27,752 nucleotides of DNA, taken from positions 1 through 27,752 of the forward strand of contig CABQHT010000022.1 in assembly GCA_902464035.1 (NCBI GenBank), read 5' to 3'. Of this stretch, positions 7,086 to 14,426 are shown piece after piece (position 1 is the stretch's first letter; each line of letters starts with the position of its first letter). The notes under the pieces are model-generated. The model made no database searches, was not told where the DNA came from, and saw only the letters and a list, made by a program, of their open reading frames with translations. The position numbers and the translations under genes are program-made. The DNA comes from an uncultured Collinsella sp. Lineage in GTDB: Bacteria > Actinomycetota > Coriobacteriia > Coriobacteriales > Coriobacteriaceae.

Positions 7086-9512
7086 TTACGCGTGCCAGAT
7101 CTCGTCGCGGTACTCGCGAATGGTGCGGTCGCTCGAGAACCAGCCGGAGGAGGCGGTGTTGAGCAAGGCCTTGCGGTTCCAGGTTTCCTGGTCGCCGTAG
7201 CTGCCGGTGAGCTTCTCCCACGCATCCACGTAGCTGCGGAAATCGGCCATAACCAGGTCTGGGTCGTTGTTGTTCATGAGCTCGTTGTAGATGCTCTCGA
7301 AGTTGCCCGAAAGACCCGCAAAGGTGTTGTCCTTGAGCTCGTCCATCACGCGGCCCAGACGCTCACGGTCGCCGTTGAGCGTATCCCACGCAAAGTAGCT
7401 GTTGGATGCCCAGAGCTGCTCGACCTCGGGAGCGGTCAGGCCAAAGATGGCCTCGTTCTCGCGGCCGGCCAGGTCGGCGATCTCGATGTTGGCGCCGTCG
7501 AGGGTGCCCAGCGTAATAGCGCCGTTCATCATGAGCTTCATGTTGGACGTGCCCGAGGCCTCCTTGCCGGCCGTGGAGATCTGCTCCGAGATCTCGGCGG
7601 CGGGGTAGATGAGCTGGGCGTTGCTCACGCGGAAGTTGGGGATAAAGCAGACCTTCATGACCTCGTTCACGCGGGCGTCGTTGTTGATGACGTCGGCCAC
7701 GGAGTTAATGAGGCGGATGGTCTCCTTGGCAAAGGTGTAGCTCGAGGCAGCCTTGCCGCTAAAGATGAAGGTCGTCGGCGTCACGTGGAAGTTGGGATCG
7801 GCGATGCGACGGTTGTAGATGTCCATCACCTTCATGATGTTCATGAGCTGGCGCTTGTAGGCGTGGAAGCGCTTCACCTGAACATCGAAGACGGTGTTGG
7901 GGTCAATGACCAGACCGGTCTCGGCTTTAACGTAGGCGGCCAGACGCTCCTTGTTGGCGCGCTTGGAGGCACCCACGGCCTTCAGGAACTCGGTGTCGTC
8001 CTTAAACTCCTTGAGCTTCTCAAGCTCAAAGGCGTCCTTGAGCCAGCCGTCGCCAATGGCCTCGGTGACGAGCTTGGCGTAGGTGGGGTTGGCCTCGGCA
8101 AAGAAGCGACGGTGCGAGATGCCGTTGGTCTTGTTGTTGAACTTTTCGGGCGTGAGGGCATAGAAGTCCTTTAGCACGATGTTCTTAATGATGTCAGAGT
8201 GGATCTTGGCCACGCCGTTGACGCTATGGCTGCAGATCACGGACAGGTTCGCCATGCGAATCTCGCCGTCCCACAGGATGGCGGTCTGGCGCAGACGCTC
8301 CTGCCAGCCCTCCTGCGTGGTGTCGAACGACTCGTGCCAACGACGGCTGATCTCGTCGATGATCTGGTACACGCGGGGGAGGAGCTTGGAGAACGTGCCG
8401 ATGGGCCACTTCTCCAGAGCCTCGGGCAGGATGGTGTGGTTGGTGTAGCTCACGACCTGCGTCACGATGTTCCAGGCGTCGTCCCACTCGAGCTTCTTCT
8501 CGTCGATGAGGATGCGCATGAGCTCGGGGCCGCACATGGCGGGGTGCGTGTCGTTGGTGTGGATGGCAACAAACTGCGGCAGCAGCTCCCAGTTCTCGCC
8601 GTGCTCCTTCTCAAAGGTGTCGAGCAGGCTGTAGATGCCGGCCGAGACAAACAGATACTCCTGCTTCAGGCGCAGCAGACGGCCGTGCTCGCCGGCGTCG
8701 TTGGGGTAGAGGATGGCGCTGATGGCCTCGGCCTCGGCGCGCTCGGCATCGGCCAGAGCGTAGTCACCGCGGTTGAAGGCCTCAAGGTCAAAGTGCTCCT
8801 CGACCGGCTCGGCGGCCCAGACGCGCAGCTTGTTGACGGTCTCGCCGGCATAGCCCACCACGGGGATGTCATAAGGGACGGCCAGGATGTCCTGCGTGTC
8901 CACCGTGCGGTAGAACGTGCGGCCGTTCTCCTCAAAGCCCTCTACATGGCCACCAAACTTGATGGTCACGGCCTTATCCTGACGACGGACCTCCCAGGGA
9001 TAGCCGTGGGTGAGCCACTCGTCGGTGGCCTCGACCTGGCTGCCGTTGACGATCTCCTGCTTAAACAGGCCGTAGCGGTAGCGCATGCCGTTGCCGTAGC
9101 CGGCAATGCCCTCGGCTGCCATGGAATCCAGGAAGCACGCGGCCAGACGGCCCAGGCCACCGTTGCCCAGAGCCGGATCGGGCTCCTGGTTCTCGATGAC
9201 GGACAGGTCGAAGCCCATGTCGTCGAGTGCCTCGGCGACCATATCGCGCACGCCAAAGTTGAGCAGGTAGTTGTCGAGCAGGCGGCCGATCAAAAACTCG
9301 ATCGAGAAGTAGTACACGCGCTTTTTGCCCTCGGCGGTCACACGGGCGTCGCTCTTGGTAGCGACGGTGCGCGCCTTCTCGGCCACGAGCTTGGCCAGGG
9401 CGTTAAAGCGGTCGAGGTCGCTGGCGGCCTCGACGCTCTTGCCGCTGATGCTCATGACGGCATCGCGATAGAGCTCGGTAAACTCTTGCTTGTTGTCGAA
9501 GATCTTATTCAT
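7086..9512 (-). CDS. glgP: Glycogen/maltodextrin phosphorylase (GT35)
   Basis: Releases glucose-1-phosphate from glycogen ends using inorganic phosphate and pyridoxal phosphate. Family landmarks run in order: YYFSIEFLIGRLLDNYL, LGNGGLGRLAACFLDSMA, TNHTILPEALEKWP, VQVKRFHAYKRQLMN and the cofactor-binding EASGTSNMKLMMNGAITLGT, in which the PLP lysine is residue 659, then LDGANIEI. 808 residues, the normal size. AAAGGAA lies a few bases before the ATG at 9512. It sits between glgB and glgC, so the operon produces both the glucose-1-phosphate-releasing enzyme and the enzyme that uses glucose-1-phosphate. Glycogen versus maltodextrin preference cannot be told from sequence alone. Confidence 0.96.
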   Translation of the reverse strand: MNKIFDNKQEFTELYRDAVMSISGKSVEAASDLDRFNALAKLVAEKARTVATKSDARVTAEGKKRVYYFSIEFLIGRLLDNYLLNFGVRDMVAEALDDMGFDLSVIENQEPDPALGNGGLGRLAACFLDSMAAEGIAGYGNGMRYRYGLFKQEIVNGSQVEATDEWLTHGYPWEVRRQDKAVTIKFGGHVEGFEENGRTFYRTVDTQDILAVPYDIPVVGYAGETVNKLRVWAAEPVEEHFDLEAFNRGDYALADAERAEAEAISAILYPNDAGEHGRLLRLKQEYLFVSAGIYSLLDTFEKEHGENWELLPQFVAIHTNDTHPAMCGPELMRILIDEKKLEWDDAWNIVTQVVSYTNHTILPEALEKWPIGTFSKLLPRVYQIIDEISRRWHESFDTTQEGWQERLRQTAILWDGEIRMANLSVICSHSVNGVAKIHSDIIKNIVLKDFYALTPEKFNNKTNGISHRRFFAEANPTYAKLVTEAIGDGWLKDAFELEKLKEFKDDTEFLKAVGASKRANKERLAAYVKAETGLVIDPNTVFDVQVKRFHAYKRQLMNIMKVMDIYNRRIADPNFHVTPTTFIFSGKAASSYTFAKETIRLINSVADVINNDARVNEVMKVCFIPNFRVSNAQLIYPAAEISEQISTAGKEASGTSNMKLMMNGAITLGTLDGANIEIADLAGRENEAIFGLTAPEVEQLWASNSYFAWDTLNGDRERLGRVMDELKDNTFAGLSGNFESIYNELMNNNDPDLVMADFRSYVDAWEKLTGSYGDQETWNRKALLNTASSGWFSSDRTIREYRDEIWHA

Positions 9513-9564
9513 ACGTTCCTTTCCCCCGGGGATATCTCCCGGAACGGTTATGACTTACATCCTA

Positions 9565-9596
9565 CGCCCCAGCGGGGCGGGTAATTACAGCTGTAA
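9565..9596. other. Hairpin plus 12-bp palindrome between glgB and glgP
   Basis: Inside the 92-nt gap, CGCCCC/GGGGCG form a tight stem with a 3-nt loop (9565-9579), and 9585-9596 is the perfect palindrome TTACAGCTGTAA. Neither is followed by a T-tract on the minus strand. They may be mRNA-processing or regulatory elements; no assigned role. Confidence 0.4.
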
Positions 9597-9604
9597 CGGC
9601 TTTG

Positions 9605-11887
9605 TTACGCATCCTTGGCAGGCGACTTAACAGCGGCTGACTTGGCCTTGGTAGTTGCCTTTTTGACAGCCGGCTTTTTGGCCGCGGGCTTCGCGGTAGC
9701 TTTAGCAGCGGGCTTTGCAGCAGCCTTAGCCTTGGTCGTCGTAGCCTTCGCCTTAGCGGGTGCCTTCTTGGCCGCAGCAGCCTTGGGCTTCACCGAGGAC
9801 GTGCGCTTACGCGTCGCCTTCTTGGGCTCCTTAACCACCGGCGGCTTGTAGCTGCTGGGACCGCGGCGCTTAAGCACCACGCCAGCCAGGCCGGGCACCT
9901 TGATCTCGATGGAGTCCATCTGCCCGTTCCAGGGATAGGGCTCGCTCGAGCAGGTGTAGGGCTCCTTGCCGGCATAGCCGCTGCCACCGAACTCGGGACG
10001 GTCGGAGTCAAAGATGACCTCCCAGTCACCCTCGCGCGGCACGCCCACGCGGAAGCTCTCGTAGCTCGCCGGGTCAAAGTTGATCAGGATCACCAGGTCG
10101 TCGTCGATGTCCTCGCCCTGGCGCACAAAGCTCACGATGGACTGCTTGGAGTTGTCCGCATCGATCCAGGTAAAGCCGTCATCGGTGTAGCCGCGCTCGT
10201 ACAGGGCGGGCTCGGCGGTGTATAGGTGGTTGAGCGCCTTTATAAACGCCTGATGATGACGATGAGTCTCGTACTCCTCGGTCAGGAACCACTGGATGGA
10301 CTCGTAGTAGCGCCACTCAATAAACTGGCCGATCTCGTTGCCCATAAAGTTGAGCTTGGCGCCGGGATGCGTCATCTGGTAGAAGGCCAGCGTGCGCAGG
10401 CCGGCAAACTGGCGCCACCAGTCGCCCGGCATGCGGCCGATCAGCGAGCACTTGCCGTGTACGACCTCGTCGTGGCTCAGCGGGCAGATAAAGTTCTCGG
10501 TAAAGGCGTACATGATGGAGAACGTGAGCAGGCCGTGGTTGCCGGGGCGCCACGGAAAATCGGTCTGCATGTAGTGCAGGGTGTCGTTCATCCAGCCCAT
10601 GTCCCACTTGTAGTGGAAGCCCAGGCCGCCGTCCTGAGGCGGGTAGGTCACGAGCGGCCACGCGGTGGACTCCTCGGCCATCATCATCACGTCGGGGTAG
10701 TGTGCCTCCACGGCGCAGTTGACCTGACGGATAAATGCGCTGGCGTCCAGGTCCTCCTCGGTACCGTACTTGTTGAACTTCTTTTGGCCCGGATCGTCGA
10801 TGCCAAAGTTGAGGTACAGCATACTGGATACGCCGTCCATGCGAATGCCGTCAACATGGAAGTTCTCGAGCCAGTACAGCACGTTGGAGACCAGGAAGGA
10901 GCGGACCTCGCCGCGGGCGAAGTCAAACTTGTGCGTGCCCCAGTTGGGGTGAATCTCGTGCTCAAACAGCATGTGGCCGTTAAAGGTGGCAAGGCCGTGG
11001 GAGTCTGCGCAAAAACCGCCGGGCACCCAGTCCATGATCACGCCGATGCCAGCCTCGTGGCATGCATCGATAAAGTGCATAAGCTGCTGCGGATTGCCGT
11101 AACGCGACGTGGCGGCATAGTAGCCGGTCGTCTGGTAGCCCCAGGAGCCATCGAAGGGATGCTCCATAAGCGGCATGACCTCGATGTGCGTATAGCCCAT
11201 GTCGCGCACGTAGTCCACGAGTTCCACCGACAGGTCGTCGTAGGTGTAGAACTCGCCGCGCTGCGCGGGGAAGGGATCCATGGGGCCGGGGTAGTTACCA
11301 TACTCGTCCGGCTCGCCCTGCGGCGCATCGCCGTGGCGCTTCCACGAACCAATATGCACCTCGTAGATGTTCAGCGGCTGCGACATGTGGTTATGGCCGG
11401 CGCGGCGCTTGAGCCACGCGGCATCGTTCCACTTGTAGCCGTCCAGGCTCCACAGCACACTCGCCGTACCCGGAGGGCACTCGGCCTTAAAGGCATACGG
11501 ATCGGCCTTGTAGAGCTTTTCGCCCTCGTTGGTCTCGATCAGATACTTATAAAGCTGTCCCTGCTCGGCGCCAGGAATAAAGCCTTCCCAGATAGCGCTC
11601 GTATGCACGGGCACCAGCGGGTTGGCTTCCTCATCCCAGTCGTTAAATTCACCAATGACGTGGACGCTCTTTACATCGGGCGCCCAAACGCAAAAACGCC
11701 AGCCGCGCGTACGGTTCTGCGTGTCGGGGTGCGCGCCCATCTTTTCCCAGCTGCGCTCCCACATACCGATGCCAAACAGATAGACATCGTCCTTTGAGAG
11801 CTCCGGTGCGTGCGGAGCGGCCTTGCGGGTAGCGGGCTTTTTTGCCGTTGGCTTTAGCTTTGTATCGCTCACGTTTGATCCCATCAT
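9605..11887 (-). CDS. glgB: 1,4-alpha-glucan branching enzyme with Lys/Ala-rich tails
   Basis: Creates alpha-1,6 branches in glycogen. A CBM48-like N-domain (RFCVWAPDVKSVHVIGEFND) precedes a GH13_9-type barrel: IEVMPLMEHPFDGSWGYQ, VDGIRMDGVSSMLYL (nucleophile Asp near 351), MMAEESTAWP (acid/base Glu near 405) and PLSHDEVVHGK. A GH13 C-terminal domain follows. The final stretch of about 75 residues is a basic Lys/Ala/Thr-rich tail (KKATRKRTSSVKPKAAAAKK and onwards), and the first 25 residues hold a similar short stretch (KPTAKKPATRKAAP). Total 760 residues. The two ATGs at 11887 and 11884 have no clear ribosome binding site; a GTG at 11872 has GGGA 6 nt upstream and may be the true start. First gene of the minus-strand glycogen operon. 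Confidence 0.94.
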   Translation of the reverse strand: MMGSNVSDTKLKPTAKKPATRKAAPHAPELSKDDVYLFGIGMWERSWEKMGAHPDTQNRTRGWRFCVWAPDVKSVHVIGEFNDWDEEANPLVPVHTSAIWEGFIPGAEQGQLYKYLIETNEGEKLYKADPYAFKAECPPGTASVLWSLDGYKWNDAAWLKRRAGHNHMSQPLNIYEVHIGSWKRHGDAPQGEPDEYGNYPGPMDPFPAQRGEFYTYDDLSVELVDYVRDMGYTHIEVMPLMEHPFDGSWGYQTTGYYAATSRYGNPQQLMHFIDACHEAGIGVIMDWVPGGFCADSHGLATFNGHMLFEHEIHPNWGTHKFDFARGEVRSFLVSNVLYWLENFHVDGIRMDGVSSMLYLNFGIDDPGQKKFNKYGTEEDLDASAFIRQVNCAVEAHYPDVMMMAEESTAWPLVTYPPQDGGLGFHYKWDMGWMNDTLHYMQTDFPWRPGNHGLLTFSIMYAFTENFICPLSHDEVVHGKCSLIGRMPGDWWRQFAGLRTLAFYQMTHPGAKLNFMGNEIGQFIEWRYYESIQWFLTEEYETHRHHQAFIKALNHLYTAEPALYERGYTDDGFTWIDADNSKQSIVSFVRQGEDIDDDLVILINFDPASYESFRVGVPREGDWEVIFDSDRPEFGGSGYAGKEPYTCSSEPYPWNGQMDSIEIKVPGLAGVVLKRRGPSSYKPPVVKEPKKATRKRTSSVKPKAAAAKKAPAKAKATTTKAKAAAKPAAKATAKPAAKKPAVKKATTKAKSAAVKSPAKDA

Positions 11888-11972
11888 GACGCGGCAGCGT
11901 GTTGCCTTGGTGACTAAATGCGAAAGGTCCAGGGCTGCACGAATCGAAGGGACGGCGATAGTTCTATGATTC

Positions 11973-11998
11973 GTTCCACCTCGCGTGCTCGGTGGAAC
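11973..11998 (-). other. Hairpin in the glgB 5' leader
   Basis: Perfect 8-bp arms GTTCCACC and GGTGGAAC with a 10-nt loop, about 85 nt before glgB. If transcription starts near 12005, this is the first structure of the mRNA. No T-tract; it could stabilise the 5' end or take part in regulation. Confidence 0.4.
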
Positions 11999-12012
11999 TT
12001 TCGGCAGAAACT

Positions 12013-12018
12013 ACCATA
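12013..12018 (-). promoter_or_regulatory. Candidate extended -10 box for glgB
   Basis: Minus-strand TATGGT preceded by TGT, an extended -10 arrangement (TGTTATGGT), 125 nt before the glgB ATG. No clear -35. Tentative. Confidence 0.25.
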
Positions 12019-12108
12019 ACACCTGTACATTACTTTTATGGAGGAAAGTGGTTTTGCGGTGGCTTTTAATCGGTGAGCGCCATGTTTATACCACTGGCAG
12101 ATTTGCGA

Positions 12109-12196
12109 TGGTAAAACTCTTGACAGTTTTACCAATTAGGGTTTCAAGATTGTTAGTTTGACGTTTGGTAAAACGTTTTTAGCAGGATGTTTACCA
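12109..12196. promoter_or_regulatory. Cluster of TGGTAAA inverted repeats in the glgB/HAD divergent region
   Basis: The divergent gap 11888-12218 (331 bp) holds no gene. It contains a perfect 10-bp inverted repeat, TGGTAAAACT (12109-12118) and AGTTTTACCA (12125-12134), with a 6-bp spacer that contains most of a TTGACA box at 12120-12125. A second pair follows: TGGTAAAACGTTTTT (12166-12180) and GTTTACCA (12189-12196), the latter ending 22 nt before the HAD start codon. The motif recurs upstream of the amylase/MalQ gene. The layout suggests two operators covering the HAD promoter, with possible influence on glgB. A degenerate copy (TGGTATAAAC on the minus strand) lies near 12086-12095. The binding protein is unknown; the CG-centred core suggests a LacI-family protein. 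Confidence 0.6.
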
Positions 12197-12218
12197 TTTG
12201 ACATCGAAAGGTTCGTAT

Positions 12219-12908
12219 ATGTCCCAGACCGCCGCCCCCAATGTCGCTTTTATTTTCGATTGCGACGGCACGTTGGTTAATAGCACCCCCGTTTGGGCCT
12301 ATGCCCAGCCAGAGTTATTGCACCGCCACGGGGTTGACGTGACGGTCGACGATTTTGCCCAGTTTGAGCATCTTTCGCTCGAGGACGAGTGCCAGGCCTA
12401 CCACGACACATGGGGCATTGGCACTGGTGGCGAGGAGCTGTATCGCGAGCTGAGCGAGATTCTGATCGATGGCTACTCCAAGGTACCGCCGCGCGAGGGG
12501 CTCTTGGCATTTTTGGAGCAGGCGAAAGCGGCGGGAATCGCCATGTGCGTGGCCACGTCCACGCCGGCCGAGCTGGTAAAGTCTGCGCTCGCTGGTGCCG
12601 GGCTCGACGTGTACATGGAGTTTGTTACCACGACGGGCGAGGCGGGACGCTCTAAGCAGTTCCCGGATGTATATGAGCTGGCTCTGCGTCGCCTAGAGGA
12701 GCGCCACGGGCGCAAGTTTGAGCGCGCTTGGGTGTTTGAGGATGCGGTCTTTGGCCTTAAGAGCTCTGGTGCCGCTGGCTTTAAGCGCGTGGGCATCTAT
12801 GATCCGCATGGCCGCATGGAGCGCGATGAGGTGCGCGCCAACTGCGATATCTTCATCGATAGCTATGAGGAGCTGGACCTTGCCCGAGTGCTTTCGTACG
12901 AGGGGTAG
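12219..12908 (+). CDS. HAD-superfamily hydrolase, beta-phosphoglucomutase/phosphatase-like
   Basis: A 229-residue haloacid-dehalogenase protein with a C1-type helical cap. Motif I is FIFDCDGTLVNS (Asp14 nucleophile, Asp16), motif II is VATSTP near residue 112, a lysine in GRSKQFPD fits motif III, and motif IV is WVFEDAVFGLKSSGAAGFKR. The family holds sugar-phosphate phosphatases and beta-phosphoglucomutase; the substrate cannot be fixed here. The ATG at 12219 is chosen because GAAAGG lies 7 nt upstream; a longer reading from TTG at 12198 would overlap the operator. Divergent from the glycogen operon and preceded by sugar-regulator-like operators, which favours a role with sugar phosphates. 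It is 9 nt from the next gene, likely co-transcribed. Confidence 0.85.
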   Translation: MSQTAAPNVAFIFDCDGTLVNSTPVWAYAQPELLHRHGVDVTVDDFAQFEHLSLEDECQAYHDTWGIGTGGEELYRELSEILIDGYSKVPPREGLLAFLEQAKAAGIAMCVATSTPAELVKSALAGAGLDVYMEFVTTTGEAGRSKQFPDVYELALRRLEERHGRKFERAWVFEDAVFGLKSSGAAGFKRVGIYDPHGRMERDEVRANCDIFIDSYEELDLARVLSYEG

Positions 12909-12917
12909 GCGAGAACG

Positions 12918-13559
12918 TTGTCCGAGAAAGTATTAGTTGTATGCGGTTCACCGGTGGTGGCGAGCCCCGAGTTACTGCGTCAACTGACAGGAGAGTGCGA
13001 CCACATCGTCGCCGTGGACCGCGGCCTGGATGCCCTGCTGGGTGCCGGACTGAGCTGCGACGTCTACGTGGGCGACGCCGACACCGTATGCGCTGAGGGC
13101 CGAGCGTTGGTTGATGCCGCCAAAGACTTCGAAGTAGAACGCCACAACCCCTACAAGGACTACACCGACCTAGCCCTAGCCCTAGACACCATCCGCCGTC
13201 GCTGGCCAGACGCCGAACTATACGCAACCTGCGCCACCGGAGGCCGCCCCGACATGGCCCTCTCCGTCCTAGGCCTACTAGCCAACTACAAAGACGCCCC
13301 CGTCTGGATCAAAGAAGACAAAGTAACGGGCAGAATCCTGCATCAGAACGAAACCTGGACCATAGAAGACGCAGCCGGCAAAACCTTCTCCATCATCGCA
13401 ATAGCCCCAAACACGGAAGTAAGCGAACAAGGTTTAGAATGGGAACTAGACCACGCAAAGTTAGGCCTACTTGCCGACACCGGCATCAGCAACATAGTCC
13501 GATCCACCGCAACAATCCAAGTCCACACCGGCACCGCCATCGCCTACCTCTTCAAGTAA
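12918..13559 (+). CDS. thiN: Thiamine diphosphokinase
   Basis: Transfers pyrophosphate from ATP to thiamine to make thiamine diphosphate. Recognisable segments are VLVVCGSPVVASPELL, IVAVDRGLDALLGAGL, VYVGDADTV (aspartate-rich loop), HNPYKDYTDLALALDTI and TGGRPDMALSVLGLLANY, which follow the thiamine pyrophosphokinase family in order, with the C-terminal vitamin-binding beta domain after. 213 residues, normal length. The start is a TTG at 12918 with GGCGAG upstream. Codon use changes within the gene: from about 13110 the coding strand becomes very poor in G and T, with CTA, ATA, GCA and AAA codons that neighbouring genes seldom use. No thiamine riboswitch is visible upstream. Confidence 0.88.
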   Translation: MSEKVLVVCGSPVVASPELLRQLTGECDHIVAVDRGLDALLGAGLSCDVYVGDADTVCAEGRALVDAAKDFEVERHNPYKDYTDLALALDTIRRRWPDAELYATCATGGRPDMALSVLGLLANYKDAPVWIKEDKVTGRILHQNETWTIEDAAGKTFSIIAIAPNTEVSEQGLEWELDHAKLGLLADTGISNIVRSTATIQVHTGTAIAYLFK

Positions 13560-13573
13560 GGGCGATCGCATCA

Positions 13574-13646
13574 GGGTTTTATCGGGACGGTGGATAGAAA
13601 TAATCGCTCGAAGAGTGATTATTTCTGCCCCGTCCCAGGAAAACCC
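13574..13646. repeat. 73-nt composite palindromic element
   Basis: Three matched blocks are nested around one centre: GGGTTTT/AAAACCC (13574-13580 with 13640-13646), GGGACGG/CCGTCCC (13584-13590 with 13630-13636) and AGAAATAATC/GATTATTTCT (13596-13605 with 13617-13626), with a further CTC/GAG pair. Neither strand has a T-tract after the stem, so it does not look like an ordinary terminator. The build resembles small dispersed palindromic repeats (REP- or MITE-like). Copy number cannot be seen from one window. Confidence 0.65.
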
Positions 13647-13719
13647 GTAAGGAGGATAGCCAATTCAAAATTCTCCCTTGCATCCCCGCAAACATTCCCC
13701 TATAGTATCCATTCGTCAC

Positions 13720-13795
13720 GGGGGCGTAGCTCAGCTGGGAGAGCGCTTGACTGGCAGTCAAGAGGTCAGGGGTTCGATCCCCCTCGTCTCCACCA
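13720..13795 (+). tRNA. tRNA-Ala(GGC)
   Basis: A complete 76-nt cloverleaf with encoded CCA. Acceptor strands GGGGGCG and CGTCTCC pair with a G3:U70 wobble, the alanine identity element. The D-arm is GCTC...GAGC, the anticodon stem is CTTGA/TCAAG around loop CTGGCAG (anticodon GGC, reads GCC), and the T-arm is AGGGG-TTCGATC-CCCCT. It lies just upstream of the accessory polysaccharide region. Confidence 0.97.
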
Positions 13796-13805
13796 TCGTG
13801 AATGC

Positions 13806-13832
13806 AAAGGCCACTCAATTGAGTGGCCTTTT
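13806..13832 (+). terminator. Rho-independent terminator of tRNA-Ala
   Basis: Perfect 10-bp arms AAGGCCACTC and GAGTGGCCTT with an AATT loop, followed by TTATATTT, 11 nt after the tRNA CCA end. Textbook intrinsic terminator. Confidence 0.9.
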
Positions 13833-13851
13833 ATATTTGCAATATCTTTTG

Positions 13852-13884
13852 ATCCCCATTTAAGGAGAGACTCCAAATGGGGAT
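13852..13884. repeat. Second hairpin downstream of tRNA-Ala
   Basis: ATCCCCATTT (13852-13861) pairs with AAATGGGGAT (13875-13884), and an inner GGAG/CTCC pair forms with a 2-nt bulge and an AGA loop. No T-tract on either side. It begins 20 nt after the tRNA terminator and could be a decayed terminator or an insertion scar. Confidence 0.45.
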
Positions 13885-14414
13885 GTTCCATTGGTTGCCC
13901 AACGGCGGAATTCAACGCCACGTTGGGATTTAACGCGGTAACCTACAGAAATGATTACATCAATGCTGTACAGAGTCGTCGGGCGGCCTGAGCTGCATTT
14001 TTGCAAAATATGCAAATTGCTTTCCTGTTCAAGTTCACCGTCAGCAGTAGTTGTCGCAAATTTTGCGACAACTACACCTAAAAAGTTGTCCAACAAACTG
14101 CCTCAAAATGCTTTGACTCTGTAGCCAGGCGTGCCTATTATGCGATGAGCATCTTCGCAATGCGACGCCCACGCCAACACCCGCAAAAAGTTGTGCAATT
14201 AATTTCCCATATCTGTACATAGTTTGTTAGACAAACGCAATTAAGCAGAACGACAAGCAGGGTCAACCCGACCCCATTATCGCCACGCAACACACGCCGC
14301 GCCCCAATAACCAGCGCCAACGTGAACAACATCGTAAAACAACCCCCTTGAGCACGCTAAATGAACGAAATGTTGTTCACCACTAACCAAATAGGTTCCG
14401 TTAGCAGCTTGTGC
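13885..14414. other. Intergenic stretch without a convincing gene
   Basis: About 530 bp, more AT-rich than the flanks. Short minus-strand frames (13860-14096 and 14138-14332) have no family resemblance and no good ribosome binding sites. The stretch holds the perfect dyad listed at 14047-14075 and two similar words, AAAAAGTTGTCCAAC near 14090 and AAAAAGTTGTGCAAT near 14186. It may be remnant DNA at a tRNA-adjacent island boundary. Confidence 0.5.
14047..14075. repeat. 29-bp near-perfect palindrome
   Basis: Arms of 14 bp (14047-14060 and 14062-14075) pair perfectly around a single T; the centre reads TCGCAAATTTTGCGA. With almost no loop it looks more like a protein-binding dyad than an RNA hairpin. 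A regulator operator, a recombination site and a relic are all possible. Confidence 0.5.
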
Positions 14415-14420
14415 TAGGAT
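14412..14420 (+). promoter_or_regulatory. Candidate extended -10 promoter of the polysaccharide operon
   Basis: TGCTAGGAT (TGn plus TAGGAT) on the plus strand within 14412-14420. The -35 region is weak. Transcription would begin near 14427 and leave a leader of about 420 nt before the antiterminator gene. It is the best promoter-like match between the tRNA terminator and that gene, but it is unproven. Confidence 0.35.
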
Positions 14421-14426
14421 ACCTAA

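Noticed and set aside
5807..7162. 451-residue plus-strand frame opposite glgC
   Set aside because: Antisense shadow of a clearly recognisable GlgC coding frame; no family features and no ribosome binding site.
8199..9584. 461-residue plus-strand frame opposite glgP
   Set aside because: Antisense shadow in GC-rich DNA; Val/Leu/Gly/His-rich with no motif.
10226..11797. 523-residue plus-strand frame opposite glgB
   Set aside because: Antisense shadow of GlgB; the minus-strand frame has all the catalytic motifs.
11914..12135. Minus-strand frame of 73 residues upstream of glgB
   Set aside because: It runs through the operator and promoter region and resembles no protein; the region is better explained as regulatory.
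12918..13559. Thiamine (TPP) riboswitch near thiN
   Set aside because: The 9-nt gap after the HAD gene leaves no room, and no THI-box-like sequence is present before the HAD gene.
13860..14332. Two short minus-strand frames (78 and 64 residues) in the tRNA-adjacent gap
   Set aside because: No ribosome binding sites and no family resemblance; the second has one hydrophobic stretch, but not enough to call a gene.
13796..14426. Phage or integrative-element attachment site and integrase next to tRNA-Ala
   Set aside because: No integrase frame and no second copy of the tRNA 3' end was found in the window, so an att site cannot be supported.
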